NCBI RefSeq assembly: GCF_000340215.1
Contig: NW_006921538.1
Coordinates: 620,001-684,000, forward strand
Origin: Pseudocercospora fijiensis CIRAD86
Lineage: Eukaryota; Ascomycota; Dothideomycetes; Mycosphaerellales; Mycosphaerellaceae
Length of the DNA stretch: 64,000 nt
Reading direction: 5' to 3'
In this document: in pieces, positions 1 to 11,335 of the stretch
Layout: each line of letters begins with the position of its first letter
Position numbering within the stretch: the stretch's first letter is position 1
Translations under genes and position numbers: made by a program
Notes under the pieces: generated by a model
Told to the model about the DNA's origin: nothing
The model's input: only the letters and a program-made list of their open reading frames with translations
The model's database searches: none

Positions 1-1960
1 CTACGAGGGTGCTAAAGCTAGACTAGGACAATCGATATAATAAGTATTACAAGCTAGACTCTAATATTCGATATATAGTAGCTACTACCGTAGCAAGCAT
101 TAGATTAGATATACCTAATATCGCGGATATATACTAGTAGAAGTTTAACATTACGCGCAACCTAGGAGACCTTTAGCAGCGACTTAGACGCATTGCTCGA
201 CGACTAGCGCTTCTAAATTCGTAGGGCTTCTTTAATAAGCTATACTTCTACCGGCCTCGGGCGTTCTTCTTCGTCCTATACTATAGCAGAGACTATATTA
301 AGCGTATGCTAGAAGGCGCTAGCATGCTTTCTATCCTTCTACTAGCGTAGGTATAGGTATAGGTATAGGCGTAGTCTAGCGGTCGTAGTCGTAGTCGTAG
401 CGGTCGCGGTAGAGGTACTCGCGGCAGAGGTGCTTATAGCAGAGGCAGAGATATATATACTACCGGACCTAGCAGGTTGCGACAAGAGCTTCCTAGTAAG
501 GATGTTAGTAGTACGAGCGACTAAGACGATGTATATAGTAACGCTAATACCGATACTAGAGATAGTGCTTCTAGAGGCCGCAAGGGCAAATCTAAGGAGA
601 GTAATATATAGAATAAATCTAAGCTAGAGAGCCGGAAGAACATTCTAAAGGTCTTCTTAGGTGCGCTAAACGATTACCTAAAGATACTAGGCCGCTACTT
701 TCGAGTAGTAATAAATAAGCACTATAGCGAACACTTAACCTAGTTTCCGTACCTACTAGGCTAAGTAGATAGAAGAGATTGCTGCAACTTCTATAACACC
801 GATCTAATAGCTAATCTACCTAAACTACTAGCTAAGCGCGTTAAGCTAGTTAACCTACTAGGTAAAGGTATAAGACCGAGCTTTAGGCTTAAGCATATTA
901 AGGACTAGTGCTTAAAGAAAGTAGATGCCCTATACCTATGCAAGAACCGCTTGTTCCGCATACTAGCCGGCATGTATATAAAGGATAGGCTAATATAGTC
1001 TATGTTAGAGGTCTTTCTTCTTACTCGGTCGTACGAGACCTAGGAGGATTTAAATATCGACAGAGATAGGCTATTACAAGTCGCACTAGAATTGAATAAG
1101 TAGTAGTATAAGGATACTAATCTCGACGAGCTGCTTGCTACTATTATTAGTATAGCCGAAGATGTATATACTAATTAGGAGGCCTATAAGGCGGAATAGA
1201 AAGCGAAGTAGGAGGCTGCTACGAAGGCTATTAAAGATGCTACTACTACTAGACAGGCGGCAGAAGAATAGGGAGCTAAAGGCAGCTTAGTAGATCTACG
1301 TCTAGTAACCTATAGGACTCTATAGCAGATAGAGGCAGACTAGCGCAACCTAAATAACTCCTTAAGACGATCTGCCTTCGCGAATACCGTACGCTAGTCC
1401 GGTATATAGCACGGCCTAGCTTAGCAAACTTAGTAGCAGATACCTGCTATAGCGGCTCCTTCTAACCCTCTGTCCGATAGCCCTACGGTCTCCGATCCTA
1501 CTAGGCCTTCCGATGCACTATCTGCTCGAAAGCGTACGCGCCGTAGTACTTAGCTAGGCCCTAGTCGATCTGCCTCTACTACCGCTAGCCCTGCCGCTCT
1601 ATCTATTAAAGAAGAAGACGATATTATAGTAGAGGAGGCGACTAAGCAGTTAATATAGGCTTATATTAGTCGTCGTAGTAGTCGTAACATTCGCATTCCT
1701 ATAGCTACTAAGGGTCTATATAGCGAGGGCGCTCGTACGAGAAGCTTAAGTATAGCAAGTAGCTATAGTAGTAATATCGACGACAATATCCTATCGTAGT
1801 ATCTGCCGAGTAGGTAGTAGATATAGTATAGAGATACGTAGACTGTCGGTAGGTCGGAAATCGCGTGTTTTAGCGTTAATTTAGCAGTTGTTTAGTAGGA
1901 CTTCGCGGTAGATAGTAGACTAGATAGTAGACCTTTAAGATAGTATATAGTATAGTATAT
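1..1960 (+). pseudogene. RIP-mutated RecQ-type helicase ORF, C-terminal part, cut by window edge
   Basis: One frame stays open apart from RIP-type TAG/TAA stops. At about 85-215 it shows a helicase C-terminal core: LDIPNIADIY followed by QRLRRIARR, which matches motif V and the motif VI arginine region of the RecQ family (usual form 'mGiDiPnv ... lwQR.GRaaR'). Then come Gln/Val repeats and an RGG-like tract (about 380-450), a Cys-containing stretch (CCNFYNTDLI, about 785), and charged coiled-coil-like sequence to about 1,280. Dead RecQ-type ORFs of this kind are found in subtelomeric and transposon-linked repeats of fungi. The N-terminal ATPase domain would lie left of the window. It cannot encode a working protein, having many in-frame stops at former CAG, TGG and CGA codons. 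The family call is fairly firm; the exact 3' end is not. Confidence 0.7.
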
Positions 1961-2195
1961 ATTTCTCGCGTTTTTAGTACCGTTACGCTCTTTGTTATAT
2001 TCTTTGTCGATATCGGTATATAGCTAAAGTTAATAGATGCGTAAGAGGAAATCGCGATCTTAAAGCCGGCCTAATCCCGCCAATCAGATGTTATACTATA
2101 GTAAATCCGAGCCTTAGCGGGCTATCGAGGCTTCCTCTATCTAAATCTCCTTCCTCGAATTTACGATGCTTTCTAAACAACAATACCGCCGCTAT

Positions 2196-2300
2196 AACGC
2201 TAGACCGAGTCGATTGAGCGCATTTCTAGCAAATAGCGCTAATAAAAGTGTCTAATACGATAACGACGACCGCAGCCTTAGGTATACTAAAGGCCTTATT
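2196..2300 (+). repeat. Direct repeat copy 1 (decayed coding segment)
   Basis: This segment shares about 80% identity with 4,000-4,105. In one frame both read as related peptides: SRLSAFLANSANKS then YDND here, and RRLSAFLAISASKS then YDND at the other copy. Shared protein-level similarity suggests two members of the same ORF family rather than a simple DNA repeat. Confidence 0.55.
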
Positions 2301-3947
2301 TCGAGAAGTCCTATTTCGAGAAGACCGACAAAGCCTAGAAGCTAATACTATACTTATCGTACTATATACTAGTTAGTAGGCACTATAACATGTACGGTAG
2401 AATAGAAGCGTAGGGCGATAACGTGCAACGAGCGCTATAAATAGCATCTCTTCGAGAATCGCCGAAGCGACCTCTTACGTCCTTGCCCTCCTTTGCCTAC
2501 CTCTTTCTAAAACTAGAGGCCTTAGTTGCTATACAAGGCAGAGAAAATAAACAATAGCGTTTATAGGGATCTAATATAACTAGCGGTTTAAGGGCCTACT
2601 AGGAGCATACTATAAGAAGTATACTAGAAGTATACATTGCCTATAAGCTTGCTCTCTCGCTAGCTATTAACGCATTCTATTACTAACTACAACACCGAAG
2701 TGTGTATAGAACAGGCATTATTAAGCGTATAACACTAGCGAACTTAAAGAGTTAGAAACTAGGTACCGACTAAAGCTACCTAGAGAATAATAGTCGAACC
2801 GCGCCTAAATGTTAAAAAGACTGTTAAAAGATATGCCCCTAGAACAACTCTTTCTTGCGTACTGCTAGTGTAAAGCAGTCTTAATGCGCTTACGCACTAT
2901 AGGTGTATAATAGTCTTAATACGCTCGGAGGGAAGGGGGGGGGTGCGCACTATAGTTGTCTAGCAGAGTCGATACGCTTACTATAGTCGTATAGTAGTGC
3001 CCTTATAAAGACGTCTTGCTTAAGGACGCCTGTTCGTACCGCGGAACTATAGCATTAACAGCTCGCTACCTAGAGGCTATATCCGATATCGTACGCTCCT
3101 AATCGCCGAATTTGCAAAGGCTGCGTTATACTAAGCTTAACTAGATATGCGTATAGTATCCCGAGAAGAGCCTAATATAGAAAGCCTGTTATAGTAATAG
3201 ATAAGAAGACTATCTAATACGGAATCACCTAATAGTAATACTACTATAGAATAGCTACACTAAGACTACGATTAATTCCTAAACCCACTCGCTAGGAGAG
3301 TTACCTTTCGGCAAAGCCTATCGGAGACTAAAGGACTAAACAAATTACCTACTAATAGACCTCGACTATTTCTAAGCGGCTCTATCAGTAGTAAGTCGTA
3401 GAACTAGCAAGGAATAGTGTTAATCGCAGTAGAGAGCCACTTCTACTCGCGATAAAGAGGTATAATTAACACTGCCGCTATAGTATATAGATAGTTAGTA
3501 TATTGCTAGGGGTAGAGGTGTTTACTATCGCTAGTTACGCAAAGGGGAACTCGCTAGTTACGCACATAGTGCGGATACTCGCTAGTTATACGCGCAGTAC
3601 GGATACCGGTATATAGTGTGGTTAATGTAAAGAAGAAGAAGAAGTAGAAGTTAGAAAGCGAAGGTCTATCTACGTAGGTAAGGTTAAGCTACATAGTCGA
3701 CAATAGGTAGCAATAACGGCTATACATTACCTTACTAACTAACGCGCTCCTTTACGGCAAGAGCGACATTATTTACTAGACGCTAGCATGTAATTGTACC
3801 TAAGGCCGCTCCGTCGTCCTAAGTAGGGCCGAATCCTACTAAATAGGCCCTAGGTCGAGCATAGCTAGCTAGAAGGACGCCTATCTAGTTAACTTTAGTA
3901 AACAACTTACTAGAGTTATCTTTCTACGACCTTCCTAGAGCTAGCCG

Positions 3948-4002
3948 GCTAGCTAGTTAGCTAGTTAGCTAGTTAGCTAGTTAGCTAGTTAGTTAGTTAG
4001 CA
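3948..4002. repeat. (TAGCTAGT)n-type microsatellite
   Basis: A run of alternating TAGC and TAGT tetranucleotides sits directly upstream of the second copy of the duplicated segment. A similar TAGC run occurs at 14,572-14,593. Confidence 0.8.
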
Positions 4003-4105
4003 CGAGATACGTCGATTAAGCGCGTTTCTAGCAATTAGCGCTAGCAAAAGTAATTAATACGATAACGACGGAAACCTTAGGCAAGTAGAATATATAGGAT
4101 AGATA
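4000..4105 (+). repeat. Direct repeat copy 2 (decayed coding segment)
   Basis: This is the partner of 2,196-2,300 in the same orientation. It runs into a (GATA)n tract at 4,100-4,116, which is the insertion site of the LTR retrotransposon. Confidence 0.55.
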
Positions 4106-4116
4106 GATAGATAGAT

Positions 4117-4424
4117 TGTAAGAAAATGGGTATGTAGCAACGTATAGAACACCCTCTACTAATCGCCGTAGTAGAAAGTAGAACTAAACCGTACCTTTCT
4201 TAGAACAGGGCAGAGCGACTACTATTAACTAGGCCTAGCACGGATAGCATATCTACCGTACCGGCTACCGAGTATATCCGTACGTATAATCGAGCATTAC
4301 GCGCATACGCTAAGTAAGCTTATCGCTAGCGCGGCTGCATCGTACTGTACGTAATAACATTACATAATTGTTATATAGGCTTGCTAAGGCAGGACAGGAG
4401 ACTTTACTTGCTTAGGTTCTTACA
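4117..4424 (-). repeat. 3' LTR (relative to gag-pol)
   Basis: This is a 308-bp direct repeat of 10,804-11,111. By eye the two differ at about 15 positions, and every one is a C/T or G/A transition in a CpA or TpG context. Most of their divergence is therefore RIP, not age. Confidence 0.92.
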
Positions 4425-4713
4425 ATTATCTCCTTCCCCTAGTATAGCTGTCCTAGCTATAGGGCAATATAGTAAATTATACTATTTCTTATACTCTACG
4501 CTATACTTGCGCGTCTTATACGTACCTATCGCTAGGCTATAGTTGCTAGGTACGTTATAATTTGCCTCGTAGTTGCTTGTTTATTTGTAGATTTAAAGCG
4601 CGGCTGCTTCTAGTACTAACTAGAGGTTGCCTAAATTTCTAAGAACGCGGTAGCTACGCGAGAACGTAAGCTATCCGAAAGCGAGGCGAGTATTTAAAGC
4701 ATTCGAAGCCCGC

Positions 4714-5700
4714 TTGAAAACTTCTTCTTTTTCTAAGCGCTCCGAATACTACCCGCCTACCCCCTACCTACTCCCCTCCTACGCCCCCCTAGCATTACTT
4801 AAAGATTTTTCTTTTTTAAACATCTATCTAAAAAAAAACATTACTAGTATAGCTACTCCTTCGCGTACCTCGGGCAAGCGCGCTGTAGGCGCTCCGCCCT
4901 CGACATCTACTACGCCTACCTAGCGCCCCTTAAAAGTCCTAAAGGGCTATACCCGTTGCTTTAAGCATATAACGGCTAACGGTACGTTTTCTCGCTACTT
5001 GCTACGCGTATGCGCTTTGCAACTAACTCGCTTTAGTAGACCTAACTAAGCTTTATATAGGCGGCAATATAGACCTAGCTACTAAGCGTAACTATAATCG
5101 CTACTGTAGCAGCTATTACCCCTATACTCCTATTATAGTACGCTCCCTCGTCTCGCTACTAGCCCGCATTCGCGCCGCGCGCTCCGCGCGCGACTTATAT
5201 AACCTAGACGGCTACGACTCCGTCGAGGAGTCGGACGAGGCCTTAGAGGCACTCTAGGCCGAGTTAGACTCTATCGTCGTACGTATATTTCGTACGCGCT
5301 TCGCTTGCGCTCCGTATACTAACCTCGATATTAGTTATCCTATCTGCGCTTAACGTCTTTTATACTAATAAGAACAAGGTAACCCTAGGCGGCAAAGCCC
5401 TAGCCCGTAAGGGGGCCGCTAGCGGGTCCCTTACGGACGTTAACTTGCTTAGTACGCTCGAGCATATCGGCACTAACCTAGCTAGTTTAGTAGAGATCGG
5501 TCGTTAGGTATAGTTTTTTCCCGCAGCCTCGTTTTACTTGCGCTTCGTATACTAACCGTACTAGAACCTCGCTTAGCGCGTCGGCGCTAACGCCGTCGCT
5601 GCTATCGATACCGCTATAGGTATCGAAGAGGAGGACGAGGAGGAGGATAACGATAAGTAGGGTAGGCGGCCCGCCGTCGCCGCGCCTACGCGGCGCTATC
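4714..5700 (+). pseudogene. Antisense reading frame between pol and the 3' LTR
   Basis: On the strand opposite gag-pol, a frame beginning MKTSSFSKRSEYY (4,714) is open for 69 codons and then continues past RIP-type stops in a neighbouring frame. That part starts KGYTRCFKHI near 4,950 and goes through an Arg-rich section to an acidic run (EEEDEEED, about 5,620-5,650). Some Tyr residues may be former Cys (TGC/TGT to TAC/TAT), which would suit a small zinc-binding protein. Extra ORFs in this position are known from some Gypsy lineages, but I do not recognise this one. Frame changes may mark introns. Confidence 0.4.
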
Positions 5701-5814
5701 TATATGTATATTAGGCTAATAGGCCTTTTTTAGTAGCGAAACGAGCACGTGTCTACTATTTTTCTTAAGTTTTATTTTCTTTTGTTTTAATTACTGCCTA
5801 CGCTTGCGCTTCGC

Positions 5815-8800
5815 TTAAGCTTCGAACTCGTCTAACGCTATAGAATCTTTAATATAAATAGCTAGCTCCTAAGTATTATATTCTTTAGGCTAACCTCGCT
5901 ACTTAATAAGGTAGTACGCCTTCCGCTTCTTTATCTTCTTAGCTACGATTGTTTCTACCTACCACTCGTTACCTTTAGCGATAGGTATACTTATCTTATA
6001 CTCCTCGCTATCGCGCCTATACTAAGGCTCGAGGAGGGAAATATAGAAAACATTGTAGATCTTCGTACTTAACAGTAGTGCTAGGCGGTACGCCTACGCT
6101 CCGACTGCGTCGATAATACAAAAAGGCCCTATATACTTCGGGCTAAGTTTCTTCTTTAGGACATCTAAGCTAATGTTCTTTGTCGATAGCAAGACTAGGT
6201 TACCTATACTATATGTCTTAGTAGTATAGTGTATATTGTATTGCTTAGCCTAGTATTCTGCTGCTTTCTACTAGCGTTCCGTAAGCGTTTTATGCGCTTT
6301 CCGTAGTCGCTCCGCAGCGTCGATAGCTACTAGTGCCCTTCCCTTAGTTAGCTCGTCCCGAGCTAGTAGCTTATTTGCGCTCGGTATCAAATTAGGGTTA
6401 AAGCCGTAGAGCATCTTAAAGGGGCTTATACGCAACGTAGGATAAACGCTATTGTTATAGGTAAACTTAGCCTAAGGCAACAGTTTAGCCTACTTATCCT
6501 AATTCTTAGAGCAATAGCATCGCAGGTATTGCTCGAGGGTCTAGTTCGCGCGTTCGGTTTACCTATCGGTCTAAGGATAGAAGGCTATACTAAGCCTACG
6601 CTTTATATGCGCTTCGAAGTAGAAGTCGCTCTAAAACTAGCTAGTAAATAGCGATCTACGATCGCTAATAATGCCTAATAGTACTCTAAAACGCCTAATT
6701 ACCTCCCTTTAAAGGATATCCGCGAGTTCTACTACTATATACTTCTTCGTCGTTAGGATAAAGAGGCTTATCTTCGTATAGCGGTCGACTATTACGAGGA
6801 TCGTAGTATATACGTAGGCACCGAGCTTACTCGGCGGGAGATCGATAATAAAGTCTATCGTTAACTCTTGCTAAGGTCGGGTCGGTATAGGTAGAGTAGC
6901 GAGCTCGCCGTATAGGCGATAGCGCTTCGCCTTCGACTGTTAACAAATTCTATAGATACGGATATAGGCCGTAATGTCCTCGGCTATCTTCGGCTAGAAG
7001 TACTTTCGGCGTATTAGGTCTATAGTCTTAGCTATACTAAAGTGTCTAGCTAAAGGGTCGTCGTAGTATATACGTATTAGCTACGTACGCAATGCGTAGT
7101 CCTTAGGGATATATAGCGCATCGCTGTAGTAAATAAGGTTACTACGACGAGAATAGCTAGGCGGGAGGTTAGAACTACTTAACGAGGCTAAGCTACCCGA
7201 CGGCGAGCTTGTCTCGTATAAGCCTCTTCCTCTCGCTTACTCTAGCTATTATAAAGTGCGTACGAAACTAAGGATTATATTAGGTATCTCGTAGTAGGGC
7301 CCGTTATTCCTAACGATAGTAGCCGCTACTCTTACGGGACTGCTAATAAAACTCTTACGTTCCGCTAGCGCTATACTAGCGTCTCGCATCCCTATATATA
7401 TAATAGAGATGCGTTTTATAATCGGCTCGATATCCTCGGGCAGATTTAACTATAGAGCTAGTTTCGACTATAATATAGGGAGAAGGTTGTTTACCGCCTG
7501 CGACTCGCTCTCGTAGTCGCTACGTCGTAAAGGTATATCGGCTAGGTTTCGCTTACTAGCTCGATATTCAATAGTAAAGTCAAAAGATATAAGGAAGGTT
7601 GCCTATCTTACCTACCTTCCGACAAGCTGCTTTATCTTTATAAAGCCCTTAAGATTAGCGTAGTCGATAACTACGCGGGTCGTATACTAGGCGCCGTCGA
7701 GGTACGGGCGCTAATGCTTAAAGGACTCGACAACCGCTAAGAGCTCCTAGTTATAGGTCTTATAATTAGTCTCGGCTAGGACTATTTTTCGTAACTAGAA
7801 GGTAATAGGGTGCTAATTCCTATCTTCGCTCTATTATAATATAATTCCTACTAAGGCAAACGTAGAGGCATCGGTCTCGATACGTAGGGGCTTCGTAGGA
7901 TTATAGTGTCGCAATATCGAGGCCGAGCTAAAGGCAGCCTTTAGCTAGCGGAACGCTTACTCCTCGCTTTCGCCCTACGGGACCTGCCCTAGCTTTCGGC
8001 TATTTACGGCTCCTTTCGATAGGGCGGTTAGTAGTATAACGATCCGGGAGTAATTAGGGATAAACCTCCGGTAGAAGTTGTAGAATCCGAGGAAGGATTG
8101 AACCTCCTTTAGCGTTAATAGGCGAGGCTACTCGTTAATAGCGTTTACCCTACGCTAATCTATCGATACGCCTTCGGTACTAACGATAAACCTAAGGAAT
8201 TCGACTTCTTTCTTCTAGAAGGAACATTTCTTTCTATTTATATACAATGCAAACTTTCTAAGCCGCGTAAGGACAGCGCGTACGTCTCGTACGTAGTCCT
8301 CTCGCGTTTTGCTATAGACGAGGATATCGTTAAGGTAGACGATATAGCAAATATTAACTAGGCTAGCTAACGCCCTATTAATGTATTCTTAAAACGTAGT
8401 AGGAGCATTAGTAAGCCTAAAAGGCATTACCTTGTACTCGAAGTGCCCGTACCGCGTACGGAACGCAGTCTTCTACTCGTCGCCCCGCTTAATATAGATA
8501 TAGTAATATACATCCTAGAGGTCTAAGAACGTATACTATTCGGCGTCCTTAAGCCTATTAAGCGTTTCGCTAATAAGAGGCAGGGGGTAACGATTTTTAA
8601 TAGTAATCTCGTTTAGCCCCCTATAATCGACGTAGAGTCTTAGACTGCTATCCTTCTTTAGTACGAATAGGATCGGCGTACCCGCCTCGCTTATACTAAG
8701 CTAGATCCAATCGTTATCTAAGGCTAAGCTTAGGTAATTACGAAGGTCGCTAAGCTCTCTTCCTAAAGAATAGTAGAGAGGTTTATATAGCGGCTTCGTT

Positions 8801-10760
8801 CCGGGGATTAGGTTAATTGTATACTCTACGTCTTTAGGGAGCTTACGTCGCGCTTCGGGCATTATTGTAAAAACGTCTTCGAAGTCTTTAAATTCTTCTA
8901 GTAAGGAGGAACCTTTAGCGATATCGCGGAGCTAGCGAACGCTAATCGCATATACGTATAGGGCGTTACGTATATCCTTCTAGAATTCCTATAGTTCCCG
9001 TACGCGTATCGAACGCGCTACGGCTTCGTTCCTATAGGTCTAGGCATCCGTCGAGCTATCGACGATTACCTTTTAATCGCGCCTTTAAGGCCTACTAAGA
9101 ATAATATTAGGGAGGGGCATTTCGAAAGCATAGAACACTCCGGTAGTAATGCGTTCTTAGCCTATAGAGTCGGCGATCCGCAAGCGTAGATAATACGCTC
9201 CGTAGTAGTATCCTCGGTCGCCCTAGAAACTATCGGCGCTAGGTAGTACGGCATTGATAATCCGCTAAGGCTAGTATCGTAGAACGAATTCTTAAGATAC
9301 TATATTAATGTTAGTAGCATTATCTAATAAGCATTCGATAGATACTTCCCCTTCTTACGTAACGATTGCTCTACGTACGCGTCCCGTAGGTACTACTACT
9401 ACTAAGCTACTTAGTTGAGATTCCGTACCTATCCCTAGCTCTTAGGAAGTGCCTTGTCTTTTCCCTTAGCCTTCGAGTCGTTCTTCTTCTCTTTAGCGTT
9501 AGCGGCTACCTTACGCACCGTAGGGTTGTCGTCTTTCTAGAGATAGCGGTTCGGGTACGCGTTCTTATAATAGCCTTTCTAGCGATAGCTATAACATTCG
9601 ACCTTGCTAATATTATACCCGCCTTACGAGTTATCGCCCTTCGCATACTTTCCGCCTACGCTACGGTCGCGATTTAACTGCTACTTACGGGCCTAACTAT
9701 TAGATCGACGCTTCTTGCCTTTGCTACCTCCGGTTTTATCGTAGTTACGATCCTTACGTTTACTAGACGGCTTATTAGGGGTCTCGATACGCGTCGTAAG
9801 CTCTACGAGTTCGTAACGCGTCGTTAGCACCGCATAGTATTTAATAATTGCGCTACGAATCGCCGGCTAGAGTTTAACGAGGAGATAGCGGATCCTATAC
9901 TCCTCGCTATAGTCGCTAAGTTGATTTTCGAGCACTACGAGCTTAAGGGCAAAGCTTTAGACTAACTGTCCCTTACGCTAACGGGCCGCCTTATACTCGA
10001 GGGTTACGTCTAGTATACGGTTTATAGGGTCCTCGACGTAGTCCCGATAGAAGGTTTTAAAGTCCTAGTAGGTGTAATTCTGTAGGTCCTTAAGGCTATT
10101 TTTATTATACTATCGCTCCTGCGTATCGCCTACGAGGTATATAACACTATAAAGCACCTTGCTCTCGTCCGTATAATAGGTAGCTCCGGATAGTATAAAG
10201 GTAATAGAAAGTTCTCGAAGGAATCGCCTCGACTCCTTAATCGTATCGCCTTTAAAGGGCTTAGGTTCCTTTAGGCGAGGCTTAATAGCCGCAAGACTAG
10301 CGACTGCGTAGCTTATACTAGGCATAGGGGCTACGCTTAGCGTACTTCCGGAAAGAGGTAGTCGATACGAGACAGATTCAGCTCTCTAAGATTCAGGCCT
10401 CTAAATCGACTCGTTAGCTAATTCTTCCTCGTCCTTATCGTCGTCGTCGCTTAGAGATAGGGTTATCGTAGGACCCTCGCCGGCGGTACCGCTACTCGGA
10501 GCTAGCGCATCGCCTACGTCCCTAAGGGTACGAAGACGCGCATTCTCTCGCTTAGCTTCTTAAGCCTAGACTTCTAGCCTAAGCACTTCTTACTTAGCTA
10601 GAAATCGTTCGAGCCGTAGGTAGGTCGCTTCCCGGCGCGCCTAATATTCGGCCTCGTATTATTATGTCGCCGCGTCGTTTTCTAATACTATAGGCGCTCC
10701 TAATGCATTATTCTACGCGTTTCCCGCGCTCGGCGCGTTCGGATCGCTTACGTTTATCTT
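5815..10760 (-). pseudogene. gag-pol of the Ty3/Gypsy chromovirus, inactivated
   Basis: Gag: a charged coiled-coil N-terminus (about 10,540-10,760) and a retrotransposon-gag core (about 9,850-10,300, with KEPKPFKGDTIKE). A zinc knuckle near 9,566-9,605 reads CYSYR..KGYYKN, so Cys and His positions have become Tyr, the expected RIP outcome. Protease-like VDSSTDA lies near 9,055. RT (about 8,250-8,760) has [18 protein letters not shown] and TAFRTRYGHFEYKVMPF; its active site reads YLNDILVYS, with the first Asp of YLDD changed to Asn. RNase H has ETDASTFALVGI (about 7,870). Integrase has IVDRYTKISLF, ISDRRSLF and TERAN (about 6,560-6,790), so the DDE positions are still readable. A chromodomain (IVAKKIKKRKAYYLIK, about 5,840-6,000) has conserved Trp codons turned to TAG. 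Domain order and the chromodomain place it in the chromovirus branch. Confidence 0.92.
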
Positions 10761-10803
10761 TCGGGGTTCTATAGGCCGCTACGAAGGGTAGACGGTTTAG
10801 AAC

Positions 10804-11111
10804 TATAAGAAAATAGGTATATAGCAACGTATAGAACACCCTCTACTAATCGCCGTAGTAGAAAGTAGAACTAAACCGTGCCTTTCTTAGAACAGGGCAG
10901 AGCGACTACTATTAACTAGGCCTAGCACGGATAGTATATCTGCCGTGCCGGCTACCGAGTATATCCGTACGTATAATCGAGCATTACGCGCATACGCTAA
11001 GCAAGCTTATCGCTAGCGCGGCTGCATCGTACTACACGTAATAACATTACATAATTGTCACATAGGCTTGCTAAGGCAGGATAGGAGACTTCACTTGCTT
11101 AGGTTCTTATA
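10804..11111 (-). repeat. 5' LTR (relative to gag-pol)
   Basis: This is the partner of 4,117-4,424. Its first bases read TATAAGAA instead of TGTAAGAA and its last TTCTTATA instead of TTCTTACA. Both terminal dinucleotides were therefore hit by RIP in this copy only. The internal promoter would lie here. Confidence 0.92.
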
Positions 11112-11303
11112 TAGATAGATAGATAGAGATACGGATAGACGGAGATTTACGTATACTACTAGTTAGGAACTATAAAGTACATTCTTAATTAAGCTACGCG
11201 CATTAATATCTATCGAATGCTATACTCTATTGCTTTAGAAGTTACTACCGCCGTTATCGCCGAGGCTACCTATACGTGCTAAAAGGCCTATATCTATTCC
11301 CTT

Positions 11304-11335
11304 AACTCTAGCTCTAGCTCTAGCTCTAGCTCTAG
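11304..11335. repeat. (AGCTCT)n hexanucleotide run
   Basis: About five copies of a TAGCTC-phase hexamer lie near the end of the long minus-strand frame, where they would read as alternating Arg and Ala. Confidence 0.8.

Larger units (their letters stand above)
1961..4116. repeat. Degenerate RIP-mutated repeat DNA, no intact gene
   Basis: This stretch has the same CpA/TpG-poor composition as its neighbours. A plus-strand frame from about 2,031 (ATGCGTAAGAGG) to about 2,880 stays open except for RIP-type stops, so it is probably an old transposon-associated ORF, perhaps the second part of the helicase-bearing element. I do not recognise its product. A run of eight or more G lies near 2,935. 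No terminal repeats could be assigned. Confidence 0.5.
4117..11111 (-). mobile_element. RIP-mutated Ty3/Gypsy chromovirus (LTR retrotransposon), full length
   Basis: The 6,995-bp element is bounded by two 308-bp direct repeats with TG...CA ends and short inverted ends (TGTAAGAA / TTCTTACA). It is flanked by the 5-bp target duplication TAGAT at 4,112-4,116 and 11,112-11,116. Coding is on the minus strand, in the order gag, zinc knuckle, protease, RT, RNase H, integrase, chromodomain. It sits inside a (GATA)n tract that continues on both sides. All coding frames are broken by RIP-type stops, so the element is dead. Confidence 0.93.
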
